Assembly: GCA_037447655.1 (NCBI GenBank)
Contig: JBBHKE010001012.1
Coordinates: 150,851-214,850, forward strand
Source of the DNA: Zygnema cylindricum
Lineage: Eukaryota > Streptophyta > Zygnematophyceae > Zygnematales > Zygnemataceae
Direction: 5' to 3'
DNA: 64,000 nucleotides
Below are positions 1 through 10,573 of this stretch, piece by piece (the stretch's first letter is position 1; each line of letters opens with the position of its first letter). Both the position numbers and the translations under genes were made by a program. The notes beneath the pieces were generated by a model. That model worked only from the letters and a program-made list of their open reading frames with translations. It had not been told where the DNA came from and searched no databases.

Positions 1-1195
1 TCTTCCTATCGTTTCCTATTCCATCCTATTCCTTCCAATCCCTTCCTTTATCCTTCCTCATCCTTCCTTATCCTCCCTTTCCTTCCTTCTTTATCCTTCC
101 CTATCCTTCCTTCCCTATCCTTCCCTATCCTTCCCTATCCTTCCCTATCCTTCCCTAACCTTCCTTATCCTACCTTATCCTTTGCTATCCTTCTTCATCC
201 TTCCCTATCCTTCTCTATCCTTCCTTATTCTTCCCTATCCTTCCTTATCCTTCCTTATTCTTCCCTATCCTTCCCTATCCTTCTTCATCCTTCGCTAACC
301 TTCCTTATCCTTCCTCACCCTTATAATTAGTATAGTCAACTATATCAACTGAACGATTTTATTGATCAAAAGTAACTAAATATATAATTGAACTAAAGTT
401 CCAAACCCTGGATGTCGCCAAATCCTGATATTAATGATTCTACTTTGACAAACCAATAGCCGGAATCCTTATCCTTCCATGTCCTTCCTTTTCCTTCCTT
501 ATCCTTCCATGTCCTTCCTTTTCCTTCCTTATCCTTCCCTATCCTTCCTTTTCCTTCCCCATCCTTCCTTATCCTTTCTTTTCCTTCCTTATCCTTCCTC
601 ATCCTTCCCTATCCTTCCTTATCCTTCCCTTTCCTTATCCTTGTTCATCCTTCCCTAGCCTTCCTTATCCTTCCCTGTCCTTCCTTATCCTTCCCTATCC
701 TTTCCCATCCTTCCTCATCCTTCCTCATACTTCCCTATCCTTCCTTCTCCGTCCTCATCCTTCCCTATACTTCCCTATCTTTCCTTATCCTTCCTCATCC
801 TTCCCTCATCCTTCCCTATCCTTCCCTATCCTTCCTCATCCTTCCCTATCCTTCCTTATCCTTCCATATCCTTATCCTTTCTCATCCTTCCCTATCCTTC
901 CTTATCCTTCCTTATCCTTCCCTATCCTTCCCTATCCTTCTTTATCCTTCCCTAACCTTCCTTTTCCTTCTGTATCCTTTGCTATCCTTCCTTATCCTTC
1001 CTTATCCTTCCTTATCCTTCCTTATCCTTCTTAATCCTTCCTTATCCTTCCCTATCCTTATCCTTCCTCATCCTTCCTCATCCTTCCCTATCCTTCCTTA
1101 TCCTTCCCTATCCTTCCTTATCTTTCCCTATCCTTCCTTATCCTTCCCTATCCTTCCTTATCCTTCTTTATCCTTCCCTATCCTTCGTCATCCCT
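1..1195. repeat. Pyrimidine tandem array, unit about 9-10 bp (CCTTATCCTT type)
   Basis: Nearly all of this stretch is variants of CCTTCCTTATCCTT and CCTTCCCTATCC in head-to-tail order, broken only by about 145 bp of ordinary AT-rich sequence near 321-466. Open frames on both strands here are repeat translations (Ser/Leu/Pro or Lys/Glu/Gly) and not genes. The array runs off the left edge, so its full length is unknown. Confidence 0.95.
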
Positions 1196-2248
1196 CCTTT
1201 TTTTTCCAAAAAAAATGGTTCCTGCGTCTTAATTGACAATATCCATTTTTCTTTTCTTACAGGTTGGAGGAATGCGATTAATTTTTGAAATAAATTTTTC
1301 TTTGGTCGAAAAAATCGCTTCTCAAATGCGAGAGTCGAAAAGTCCTTCGTGGGATTAAAGCTTTGTGTTTCTTTTTTCTTTTAACTTTAAATAAAAGGGG
1401 AGGAAAAATGGGAATTTTAATATTAATAATAAACAGGTTTGGTTTAAGTTTTAATTGTTTTTTGTTCAAATAGTTTTTCTTTTTAATAGTTTTTTTTGTC
1501 TTAAAAGGAATCAAAATAATCGCCATTTGTACCCAATCATCGCGGCTAATATTGTACATCGAGTTTTTTTTTTTTTTTTTTACTTGATTGTGGACATGCT
1601 TTTTTTAAATCATTCATTTTTTTTTTTTTAATTTTTGATTTTTTTTTTTTTTGTTTTTTTTATTCAATAAAAGTTGTTTTACCGACTTTTAATAAATTTT
1701 GAAGGTAGGTTTTTTTTTTTTTTTGAGAGGTTTATTAGATTTTTTACTCGAACTGTAAAAAGTTGAGAATTAGTGTTGACTTTTTTTTTGAAGGTTTGGA
1801 TTATATTTGATACAAAAAATGTATCGTTTTACAAAAAATGGGAAGTTATTATTCAAATTATCGATGTGATTTTTTTTTATTATTTTTTTTAGTTTAATAT
1901 GATGTGATATTTTTTTAAATTGTTTTTCTATTGTCATGTCAACATCCTGTTCAATGATTGGTTTCATAATCGATCCAAAAAATGTTATCAAAAAATTTTG
2001 TTAAAAAATGTTATCAAAGGATATTTTTAATATATGACTTTATTATATGCTTTCTAAAAAATAAAGTCAAAAAAGTCTTTTGGTTTTTTCTCTTTTTCAC
2101 ATTTTTTTTGTCTTACCTGTTTTGTGTTGTCAGAAATATTAATGAGGAAATGTTAATCGCATGCGTCAGTTTGGTTGGTTGAATCCGCTGATGTCAACGT
2201 TAGTAAAAGTTTACGAATTAAGTACTTGTACAAATTGTTAATACTTGA
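1196..2248. other. AT-rich sequence with many oligo-T runs, no gene seen
   Basis: This stretch is dominated by T8-T20 runs, especially 1569-1720 and 1860-1925. No conserved protein or RNA could be recognised. The short open frames are low-complexity and Lys/Ile/Phe-rich. Confidence 0.6.
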
Positions 2249-3092
2249 CGACCAAGATTTAATTTCCAACATTTTACGGCATTTGATTGCCAACATTTGA
2301 CAGCCAAGATTTTATCGCCAGGTTTTTTGAGAGCAAGATTAGATTTCTAAGGCTACGATTCGATTGCCAAGGTTCGACGGCTAAGATTTAAATGCCAAGA
2401 ATCAACGGCAAAGATTTGATTGCCAAGATTTGATTGCCAAGATTCAAAGGCTAATTTTGATTGCTAAGATTCGACGATTAGGATCCGATTTTCAAGATTC
2501 GACAGCTAAGATTTGATTGCCAAGATTCGACGTCTAAGATTTGATTGCCTATATTTGACGGCTAAGGTTTGATTGCCAAGATTCGACGGTTAAGATTTGA
2601 TTGCCAAGCTTCAACGGCTAAGATTTGATTGCTAATATTTGACGGCTAAGATTCGACGGCTAAGATTTTATTGCCAGATTCGACGGCTAATATTTGATTC
2701 TCGAGATTCGACGGTTAAGATTCGATTGGCAAGATTCGACGACTAAGATTCGATTGCTGAGATTCGACGGCTAAGATTTGGGTTCCTGAGATTCGACAGC
2801 TAAGATTTGATTGCCAAGATGCAACGACTAAGATTCGATTGGCAAGATTCGACGACTAAGATTCGATTGCTGAGATTCGACGGCTAAGATTTGTGTTCCG
2901 AGATTCGACGGCTAAGATTTGATTGTCGAGATTCGACGACTAAGATTTGATTGCCGAGATTCGACGGTTAAGATTCGATTTTCAAGATTCGACGGCTAAG
3001 ATTTGATTGCCCATATTCGACGGTTAAAATTCGACTATCGAGATTCGGCGGCTAAGATTCGACTGCCAAGAATCGACGGCTAAGACTCGATG
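2249..3092. repeat. Diverged tandem array, unit about 28 bp
   Basis: The core unit reads roughly GATTCGACGGCTAAGATTTG followed by ATTGCCAA and is repeated about 30 times with substitutions and small indels. Variants alternate TTTGATTGCC with TTCGATTGCC. The array is uninterrupted and non-coding, like a minisatellite. Confidence 0.93.
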
Positions 3093-5300
3093 CTTAGACC
3101 ACTTATTGAGGGAGTTTGTGCGTTATAACCTCCACATGTATTTCTCGTTTTTTGGTTGTGGACACTCCATTTATTGCAGACATCACCCTCATGTTTCAAA
3201 ACATGTATTCTTGCAACAGTCTCATATGGAGGCCCCCTCCTCTGTTACTACCCTTACTTTAGCGAGCATTTTGGTTTTTTCCACCTTTAATATTCTGTAA
3301 ATGTGTTCAAAAAATATTTTTTGATAAAGTTGTCACCACCATTCAATATGAGCTTCTCAAGGGGCTTCTATATAATACTTTACGTGGTCGTTTTCTCTCG
3401 TGTCGATGCCCTGGTCTAAAGCTTATTTGTCGACTAAACTTACCTTCTCCACACTGCGTTTCATCCCAACCTAATTTGACATCGTTCTCCGGTTAAAGGT
3501 AAGCCTCTTACATCCATCTTTAATGGATTCTCAACAAGTGTGCCCTTAGCACGATGTTTCGTTCGTTGCTCCCATAGAGTTGAGTTTATTCGGGCACATG
3601 TCATTATTCGTGATACTTTTCCGGTTAATGTTTGTGGGGGGGGGTATTTCTGTTCGTCGAGAGGTTTCACATATTATTCCATTGCGGCGGATTGATATTG
3701 TTTTACTTGATGGTGACCGTCGTTTTTTTGCAGACATTGTTTTGTCGAGTGTATTTAGTTGTATGGTAATGTTATTATTCAGGAAGTTCTAAAAACTTTT
3801 CATAAAAAATAAAACACCCACGTGCAAAAATGATGAGATCGTGCGAAACATGCAAATGAGTTGTTACTCTTTTTGCTCAAGTTTCACTTTGCTTTAAGTG
3901 GTCGTCTTCAATTGTTGGTACCACTTAGGTTAGTATTCAAATTTTGCAAATCTAAAAAAGATTCTTCGAATGGAAAGTTTGAACGGAATATTTGTACCAG
4001 TGGAGGTACTTCAAACTTGTATTAAAAGTTTTCTACAAAAATTGAATTTTAGAAACGGAAATGGAAATGAAAATTTCAAAATGGAATGGCAAAAAGGGAC
4101 GGCAAACTTTTGAGGTTAATGGATGACAAAAGAAAGGTGAGAGGATACATTTGGTGGACCTGCATCCATCTTAGCGTAAGGCATATGGCCTACTAGGGTT
4201 GTCATCGCGTGTTCATCGTATTTTTTGTTTTTCTTTTACAAGTGTACCAATTGTACATGTCAAATGTGTGGTTTGTCTCCTTGCGAGGAAACATTCCACA
4301 CACTGGATTGGCGGATTTGAAAAAGCAAAAAATCCAACAGAGAAGCTTTACACCCACACGCTTAGAGAATACTAAGAGGTATTTCGTAAACATCTTTCCC
4401 AAAGAAAGAATAAAAATGGTACAAAATTGTACGAAAACATACGGCGTCTAGTGAACAACCTCATTTTTTTGTTGATGGGGGTCTGTCCTAATACATTGAC
4501 AACATGTAGGACGGTTGCAAAATTTTACCATCTTTGTTGTCGCACCGTGTTTTTCAAAGATACACCTTTTTTGTTGAAACTTATTGTGACGTCGCATGTC
4601 CTTACGTGATATTGTGGAGGTATAGCCTTCCAACCATGTGTTGTTCATGGTTGAAGAGGATGCCTTTGCCTTTGCCTCTTGTGGTCGATCGCTGTGAAAT
4701 GACTTGGAATTCTTAAGACCTCGCAAAATAAAAATCCGCAATTCGTATTGGATGCACACAAACAAAAACATTAAAAGAACGTGTAGTTCTCCTTGTCAAA
4801 AACTTTTGAATTCGAAACGTGCGAAACTCTTTTCTTATTTGTGGAGCGGTGATACTTTACCTTAAAACACATCTCTGATATGTTCTAAGTTAAAGTTTGA
4901 AGATGACGTGGCCTTGGTCTAAAAACACAAGACGACAACATGTAGTACATTGTTTGGAGATTACCCAAATTGTACTTTCAATATTTTCAATTTATTCGTA
5001 CGGATGTAATACTATCGGTACGGCGATAAGTTTCTCAAGAAAACAACAGAAAAAACCCTTACTTTGGCACATGGGGATACACCCTAAGTATCCATGAACA
5101 CCATTCGGTGAAAAGCGAACTCAAGGCCCGATTTAATGTTAACGATGTTAACGAAATGCATGACTACAATGTTAACAATGTTCGTTTCAGAAAACGTACG
5201 GACTCTTTTGTGGAGAATTTAAAACCGTACTTTCCAGTGGGATTTGCAATTTGCCAATTCCCCCCTTAGGATGATTCTCCATGAATCCGTCCTGCTACAG
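3093..5300. other. Intergenic sequence, no gene supported
   Basis: Mixed AT-rich sequence. The longest open frames (60-107 codons, for example 4448-4771 on the minus strand) show no recognisable domain, no splice support and no repeat partner in the window. They are most easily read as chance frames or very old transposon remains. Confidence 0.5.
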
Positions 5301-5805
5301 TACACCGCGAATCGTAATTAGAGTAATGAAAAAATTAGAGTACAAAAATTTAAAAAACAAATTAGAGTAATGAACGCTAATTTATGTGATAGAGCTGTTT
5401 CAACTATGAAGTTTACTCTAATTTATTTAAGTACTCTATTTTGGCACGCTTATATCCTCTACTGTAAATAAGGTATTTGTACAGAATTTGGCAAAAAGTA
5501 CAGTTTATCGTCACTATGACGTTTGCACTATGCGGTTTGTTAAAACGCAATTACATGATAACGGCCTGTATTAAATCATTATTTGTACTTTTTTACTTAA
5601 TAAAGTACATTTTTGCACTGTCAAAGGTCGTCCGTACTCCACACTATTTAAAACGAACCTATTTTAGAATTAGAAACGCTAATTAAACTTTACCTTAAAT
5701 AGAATAATGAAAAATTTTAAATCATTTACTCTATTTCATGTGATAGAGTCGAATTTTCGAGCGACCGAATTAGAGTAATTTACTCTAATTACGATTCGCG
5801 GTGTA
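5301..5805. mobile_element. TA-flanked inverted-repeat element (family A, copy 1)
   Basis: The left end TACACCGCGAATCGTAATTA is matched in inverse at the right end, ATTACGATTCGCGGTGTA. The inverted repeat continues inward through AGAGTAATGAA-like sequence. The only duplication at the ends is TA, the Tc1/mariner (Stowaway-type) target. It has no coding capacity and is about 505 bp. Copy 4 at 13854-14475 is its closest relative here. Confidence 0.85.
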
Positions 5806-6447
5806 CCGCCCTAATAGAAAATGGGTTTTAAAACGACAAATTGATATCGTTGCAGCTGAATCCTGTGGAAAATTGTTTGCTTTTCGTTCACGACAGCTAC
5901 AGTGCTGTACTGGTTTTCAAATATGAACGATGACCAGAATTTTTCTACCTACAAATTTCAACACCTGATTCTCGTTGACCCGAATAACTATTCTTTTTGG
6001 CCGTACGCCAAGAAAAATCCAAATTGTGACAAACAGTTTCACCGAAAATTTCAAACTTTCAGATATCCGTGCTACGGCCAGGATACGTCGGCGCCGCCTA
6101 GATGATCAACAGGAAAAGTACGAAAAATCACGAAGACAACGCATTCAACATGTCAGTCGTGTCATCTGCTCAGCTGCCAGATGGTCAAATGCTTCGATAA
6201 TGTCATTTCTTGATTTGTCGTTTAGCTTAAAGCATTGTGATCGTAGGCATGATTCTGATGTCAGCACGACAGAATTCTTTTGTGGATTGCCGCTTCGGTC
6301 GCATATGACGTCAGCTTTATATTTTCTATAGCGCTTCTAGCGGGAAAAATGTTGCTCTGATTGGCTGAGCCAGTTGGTCACCACTTATATGAGCACGTCA
6401 CAAATAATAGAGCTTACTTATTGGGGCTTTAAAACTTGGAGGTACAG

Positions 6448-6987
6448 TACACCGCCAATCGTTATTAGCGTGGGAGTTTGATTAGCGTATAATAATAATT
6501 ACAGTGGTGTACGCTATTTAAGAATTTGAAAATTTTGGAAAAAATCATACATTCTAATTGTTTGATTATGGTAATTTGGATCTTTGAAAAAAAAAATGTC
6601 GGTCGCAAATATGCTTACACTAATATAGGTATCCGTACAAAATCTGACAAATCGTACACAAATTGTACATTCACACAGTCGAAACGCGGCTGTCGGACGA
6701 ATATGTGGGAACGTGATTTTTTACTACCTGGTATTCTTTCCTTTTTAGAACGCACATTCTCATGCGTCTGCGGTTACTAAAACAAATTTATTGTAATTTT
6801 TAACTTAAAAAGGTACATTTATGTACGGTCTGACACTGACGGTCCACAACTCTATTTAAGAGACAACGTACTGAAAATAACCCTAAATAGAATAAAGAAA
6901 AAAATAGAATGAACTACACTAATGGAGAATAAAAAAAAAAGCGGGACGGAATTAGTGTACACAACGCTAATAACGATTGGCGGTGTA
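6448..6987. mobile_element. TA-flanked inverted-repeat element (family A, copy 2)
   Basis: The ends are TACACCGCCAATCGTTATTA and its inverse TAATAACGATTGGCGGTGTA, with TA at both borders. The interior is AT-rich and carries GTAC-rich sequence. No transposase is encoded. The deletion-derivative reading is inferred from structure only. Confidence 0.85.
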
Positions 6988-7182
6988 CAGTACAGTACTC
7001 TAACTGTACAGGCGCACACACGATTTGTTACGAATACTAAATATTGTTTATTTTCGTACTGAAAGTAGGACACCGATGACATTTTAAAAAGTGGACGGGC
7101 GTCAAAAAAGTTATTTCGCCCAAAAGTCCACCTTGCGATCGTAGGCGACGAACGACGCAAAATTTGGCCGAGGCGAATTCCT

Positions 7183-7225
7183 TTGCCCGACTGCCGACGG
7201 CAGAGGTTTTTAAACAGTCGGGCAA
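7183..7225. other. Perfect 11-bp hairpin
   Basis: TTGCCCGACTG at 7183-7193 is repeated in inverse as CAGTCGGGCAA at 7215-7225 around a 21-base loop. The rest of 6988-7549 shows no gene. No T-run follows the hairpin, so a terminator role is not supported. Confidence 0.5.
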
Positions 7226-7557
7226 TTTATGACCAGCAACTTGAAAAGTTGAAATACCGTACTTCAGTTATGCACCGGTTTGTAACCATTATGATGTGAA
7301 ATTATTACTGAAATACCCTAGTTGCCGGTATGGATGCGGGCTAGGCGATTGGTGAAAGCTTTGTCAAAAAAGACAAAGCAGAATACTTGTGAAGTAGAAG
7401 CGTCCACGTCAGCTTAAAATACATTTCTCTCCTCTATCTCGTTTGTGTACCCATTCTATTTACAGTACGTATTTAATTAAACAGCCGATTTGTTATTAAA
7501 TGATAGCAATTTAGAATCTTTTGCAAAACGCTTCAATGTATTTTTATGCATTTGTCT

Positions 7558-7833
7558 CATAGTTCAAAAGTAGGTGAAAGTACGCCCATACAATATGCCT
7601 ATTGTATGCAAAACATACAATATGACCTTAAGATCCATATTGTATTCGGACCTATTCGGACCAATTAAAACATTCGGACCACAAATTTTTATTTACACTG
7701 TCAGATTAGGACGATCGGACGGTCGCTAATCAAAGTAGCGATCTAAGAAGATCACATGAAAAGCCCATAACACAACTTACGATAAAGGCGTCGACCAAAG
7801 GCCTACCATAAAAACGCCTACTTTTGAACTATG
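7558..7833. mobile_element. hAT-type MITE with 8-bp target duplication (family C, copy 1)
   Basis: The left end CATAGTTCAAAAGTAGG is inverted at the right end, CCTACTTTTGAACTATG. The element is flanked by a perfect 8-bp direct repeat, ATTTGTCT, at 7550-7557 and 7834-7841. Terminal inverted repeats plus an 8-bp duplication are the hAT hallmark. At 276 bp it is non-autonomous. The left arm contains a small palindromic segment around ATACAATATG. Confidence 0.93.
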
Positions 7834-8035
7834 ATTTGTCTGCACCAGGCGTCCGATTAAGCAAAAAAAAAAATTACAGAAAAAAAACCCGCTTGACCAA
7901 TGAGATTATGGATTCGGCCATCTTATTGCCCTTTTAGATTAGATTCTTGGAGCCAGCTCCGTAAAACGGGATCCTAAATTCGGCATGCTGACGTGGGAAA
8001 TCATTGTCGTCATCATCAAAATTTCCTAATTAAAA

Positions 8036-8492
8036 CATAGTTAAAAAGTAGGCGTTTTTTGGTAGGCCTTTTGTAGGTCGCCTTTAGCGTAAGTTGTGTT
8101 ACGGGCTTTCCATGTGATCTTCTTAGATCACTACTTTCATCAGCGACCGTCCGATCGTCCGAATCTGACGATAGTCCTATCGTAAGTTGTGTTATGGGAT
8201 TTTCATGTGATCTTCTTAGATCGTTACTTTCATCAACGACCATCAGATCGTCCAAATCTGACGGTTTAAATAAAAAGTCGCTCAAAACTCACAGAAAAAG
8301 ATTTTTTTGTCCGATTTTTTTTTCAAATTTAGACATGACGTTTAATTCTCTATCGATCCATGTGCAACTCAACCCTGTTACTATTTTATTTCATTTTGCG
8401 GCCAATACAATATGGGTCTTAAGGCCATATTGTATGTTTTGCATACAATAGGCATATTGTATGGGCGTACGGTCACCTACTTTTGAACTATG
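8036..8492. mobile_element. hAT-type MITE (family C, copy 2)
   Basis: Same family as the copy at 7558 but in opposite orientation. It is flanked by a perfect AATTAAAA direct repeat (8028-8035 and 8493-8500). The arms share blocks with copy 1, such as GTAAGTTGTGTTATGGG and CCGTCCGATCGTCCGAATC. One block is duplicated inside this copy (8110-8160 against 8180-8240). Confidence 0.92.
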
Positions 8493-9151
8493 AATTAAAA
8501 TCTCAGAAGTCAGAACATTTCGTTTCGAAACGTCCCTCCGACCGTACCATCACCGTGATCAAACAGTGCTCTTTTCCGTACATTACACTGTTCCCCAATG
8601 CGACAAAAGTACCGGTTTCTCGTCTCCGTCAGCGCCTTCTGGTGACAGCGCCATTCCGCGTGACGAATGTCGCATTCTCAAAGAATGGCCGCACTATGTG
8701 GAAAGGCCGTTACATAGTACGGAATTATTTTTTGTGACGAAGCCACCGACCACCGGCCGACACAGAAGAGTATGGTCGGTCAGCTAAACGTCAGAAAGTA
8801 AAGCGATATAATTGGCCGAATCGCGTGGAGTCTGTACGGACATGTGGACTGCACCGAACTGCGACTGGTCCTGAAAAAATGTTTGACGGCGAATTTTTTA
8901 CAGTTAAGACGCTGCCTGTACGGCCGTCCGACCTGTTCTGTTGAACGGGAGAGGGGGCGAGCGTAAGAGAGGGAGAGAGGAGCGACTGAGACGGAAAAGT
9001 CAAGGAATTGTGGACGAAAGGAAGAGGGTAGCGAGGGAGAGAGGGAGAAAAAGAAGAAGGGAGAGAGAGATTCAACGAAGGAAGACAGAGAAAGAGGAAT
9101 ACACAAAATAGAAGCTCTTACATAAGTGTCTAAAACCCTAATTGTACCCTA
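8493..9151 (+). promoter_or_regulatory. Kinase upstream region with GA-rich leader and telo-box-like motifs
   Basis: This is the putative promoter and leader of the kinase. A purine tract (GAGAGGG, GGGAGAGAGG and similar) covers about 8943-9090 on the sense strand. AAACCCTAA, the plant telo-box motif, occurs at about 9132-9140, with a second CCCTAA just before the ATG. No TATA box is convincing. A similar sense-strand GA tract lies upstream of the apyrase start. Confidence 0.4.
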
Positions 9152-10573
9152 ATGGCTTTTCGCCGCGTTTTCCCTCTCGCTCGATCCACATTGGCCGACA
9201 GGTACACATTCGATTCGCCGAACACGATCTTGGGCGAAGGCCGCCATGGATTCGTCCGTACATGTATTTCTCAACTGAACGGAGAACGGTGCGCATGTAA
9301 AACGATTCCAAAATCGAATCTCGTAGATTCGATCGACATCGAGTCGCTTCGTCGCGAAGTGAAGGCCATGAAGGAGCTGAGTGACAACTGTCACGTCGTA
9401 CGGCTGATCGACGTCATCGAAGATTCGAAAGCCGTACATCTGATCATGGAGTATTGCAACGGAGGGGATCTGTACGCGTACATCACGGGGAAGACTTGTT
9501 CAACGGAACTGGAAACCATGGAACTGTTCTACGAAATTGTGGTCGCCGTCACGAAATGTCACGCGAAAGGGTGGATGCATCGCGATTTGAAGCCGGAAAA
9601 TATTCTGCTGCAACAGAAAACGAATAAGTTAAAAAATAGGTTTCCTTCCGTGAAGCTCGCGGATTTTGGGATGGCGACAAAGGTCAAGTCGAGTCAAAAT
9701 GGAAACGGATTTGTCGGTTCGCCTCCGTACATGGCGCCGGAAATTCTGCAAGAAGTGGAATATGGGTACAAAGCGGATATTTGGTCTTTAGGGGTTTTAT
9801 TATTTGCGATGCTTTCGGGGTCCCTTCCATTCCGCGGAACGAAACCTGTTGAGATTTTTAATTCTATTCAGAAAAGACAGCTTAATATGAACAGTTCTAA
9901 ATGGGGTTTAATTTCGGAAGACGCCAAAGATTTGGTGTTTCAGCTCTTAAATGTGGATCCGGACGACAGACCGGCAGCTGTCCAAATTTTAGGTCATCCA
10001 TGGCTCCAAAAATTGACACGTGCGAAATCTTTGCATCGCGAGGCCGAAAGTTTCGGAGATCGGAAGAGAAGGAATTTGGAAAATTTTGGCGCTTATCGAA
10101 AATTCGAGTCTTCTTCCGAATGTAGTTCGGAATACGGCGGCTCGGAATTTGGTTCGGAATTCGGTACGGAAGCAGGCTCGGATGGCGGTTCAGACTTTGG
10201 TTCGGAATTTTCCTCTGACGCAAGATTTTGCGCGGGAAAAAAAATTGAATCGGAAAATTTTGCGGGCAGCCGCCATAAAATTTGTGCCAGCCCGGAATCC
10301 TCGCCGGTTTGTTCGTCAAAAAATGATTCGTCTTTGGATAAAACTTTTTCTCGTCGAAAAGATTCGCTGACCGTTAAGTCGAATTCTTTGAAAACAAATT
10401 ATTCCAAATCGAATAAAACGAACAATTTGAAAACCAATTCTTCGAAAACGAATCGAATTTGTGATTCCGGATCTTTTCTTCGAACAAATTGTTCCTGGTT
10501 TGTTTCAATTCAGAAAGTTATTTTTCACCGTCGAAATGTCAATAAAGTTTTTGAGAAGAGAAGAATATATTGA
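9152..10573 (+). CDS. Serine/threonine protein kinase, CDPK/PEPRK-like catalytic domain, low-complexity C-terminal tail
   Basis: A complete single-exon 473-residue kinase. The glycine loop GEGRHG is at residues 28-33, the ATP-binding Lys at 50 (ACKTI) and the C-helix Glu at 69. HRDLKPEN is at 143-150, DFG at 171-173, GSPPYMAPE at 189-197, and the domain ends near HPWLQ at about 287. All catalytic residues are present, so it should be active. The fold resembles the CAMK group, nearest plant CDPK or PEP-carboxylase-kinase-related enzymes, but no EF hands follow. The 186-residue tail is unusual: it has a Ser/Gly/Glu/Phe block built from GSEFG-like units (about 325-350) and a Lys-Thr-Asn block (about 410-435). 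These suggest a disordered regulatory region. The first in-frame ATG is taken because the domain begins shortly after it. The substrate cannot be inferred. Confidence 0.93.
   Translation: MAFRRVFPLARSTLADRYTFDSPNTILGEGRHGFVRTCISQLNGERCACKTIPKSNLVDSIDIESLRREVKAMKELSDNCHVVRLIDVIEDSKAVHLIMEYCNGGDLYAYITGKTCSTELETMELFYEIVVAVTKCHAKGWMHRDLKPENILLQQKTNKLKNRFPSVKLADFGMATKVKSSQNGNGFVGSPPYMAPEILQEVEYGYKADIWSLGVLLFAMLSGSLPFRGTKPVEIFNSIQKRQLNMNSSKWGLISEDAKDLVFQLLNVDPDDRPAAVQILGHPWLQKLTRAKSLHREAESFGDRKRRNLENFGAYRKFESSSECSSEYGGSEFGSEFGTEAGSDGGSDFGSEFSSDARFCAGKKIESENFAGSRHKICASPESSPVCSSKNDSSLDKTFSRRKDSLTVKSNSLKTNYSKSNKTNNLKTNSSKTNRICDSGSFLRTNCSWFVSIQKVIFHRRNVNKVFEKRRIY

Noticed and set aside
2249-3092. CRISPR array
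   Set aside because: Repeats are contiguous with no unique spacers and the genome is eukaryotic. It is a minisatellite.
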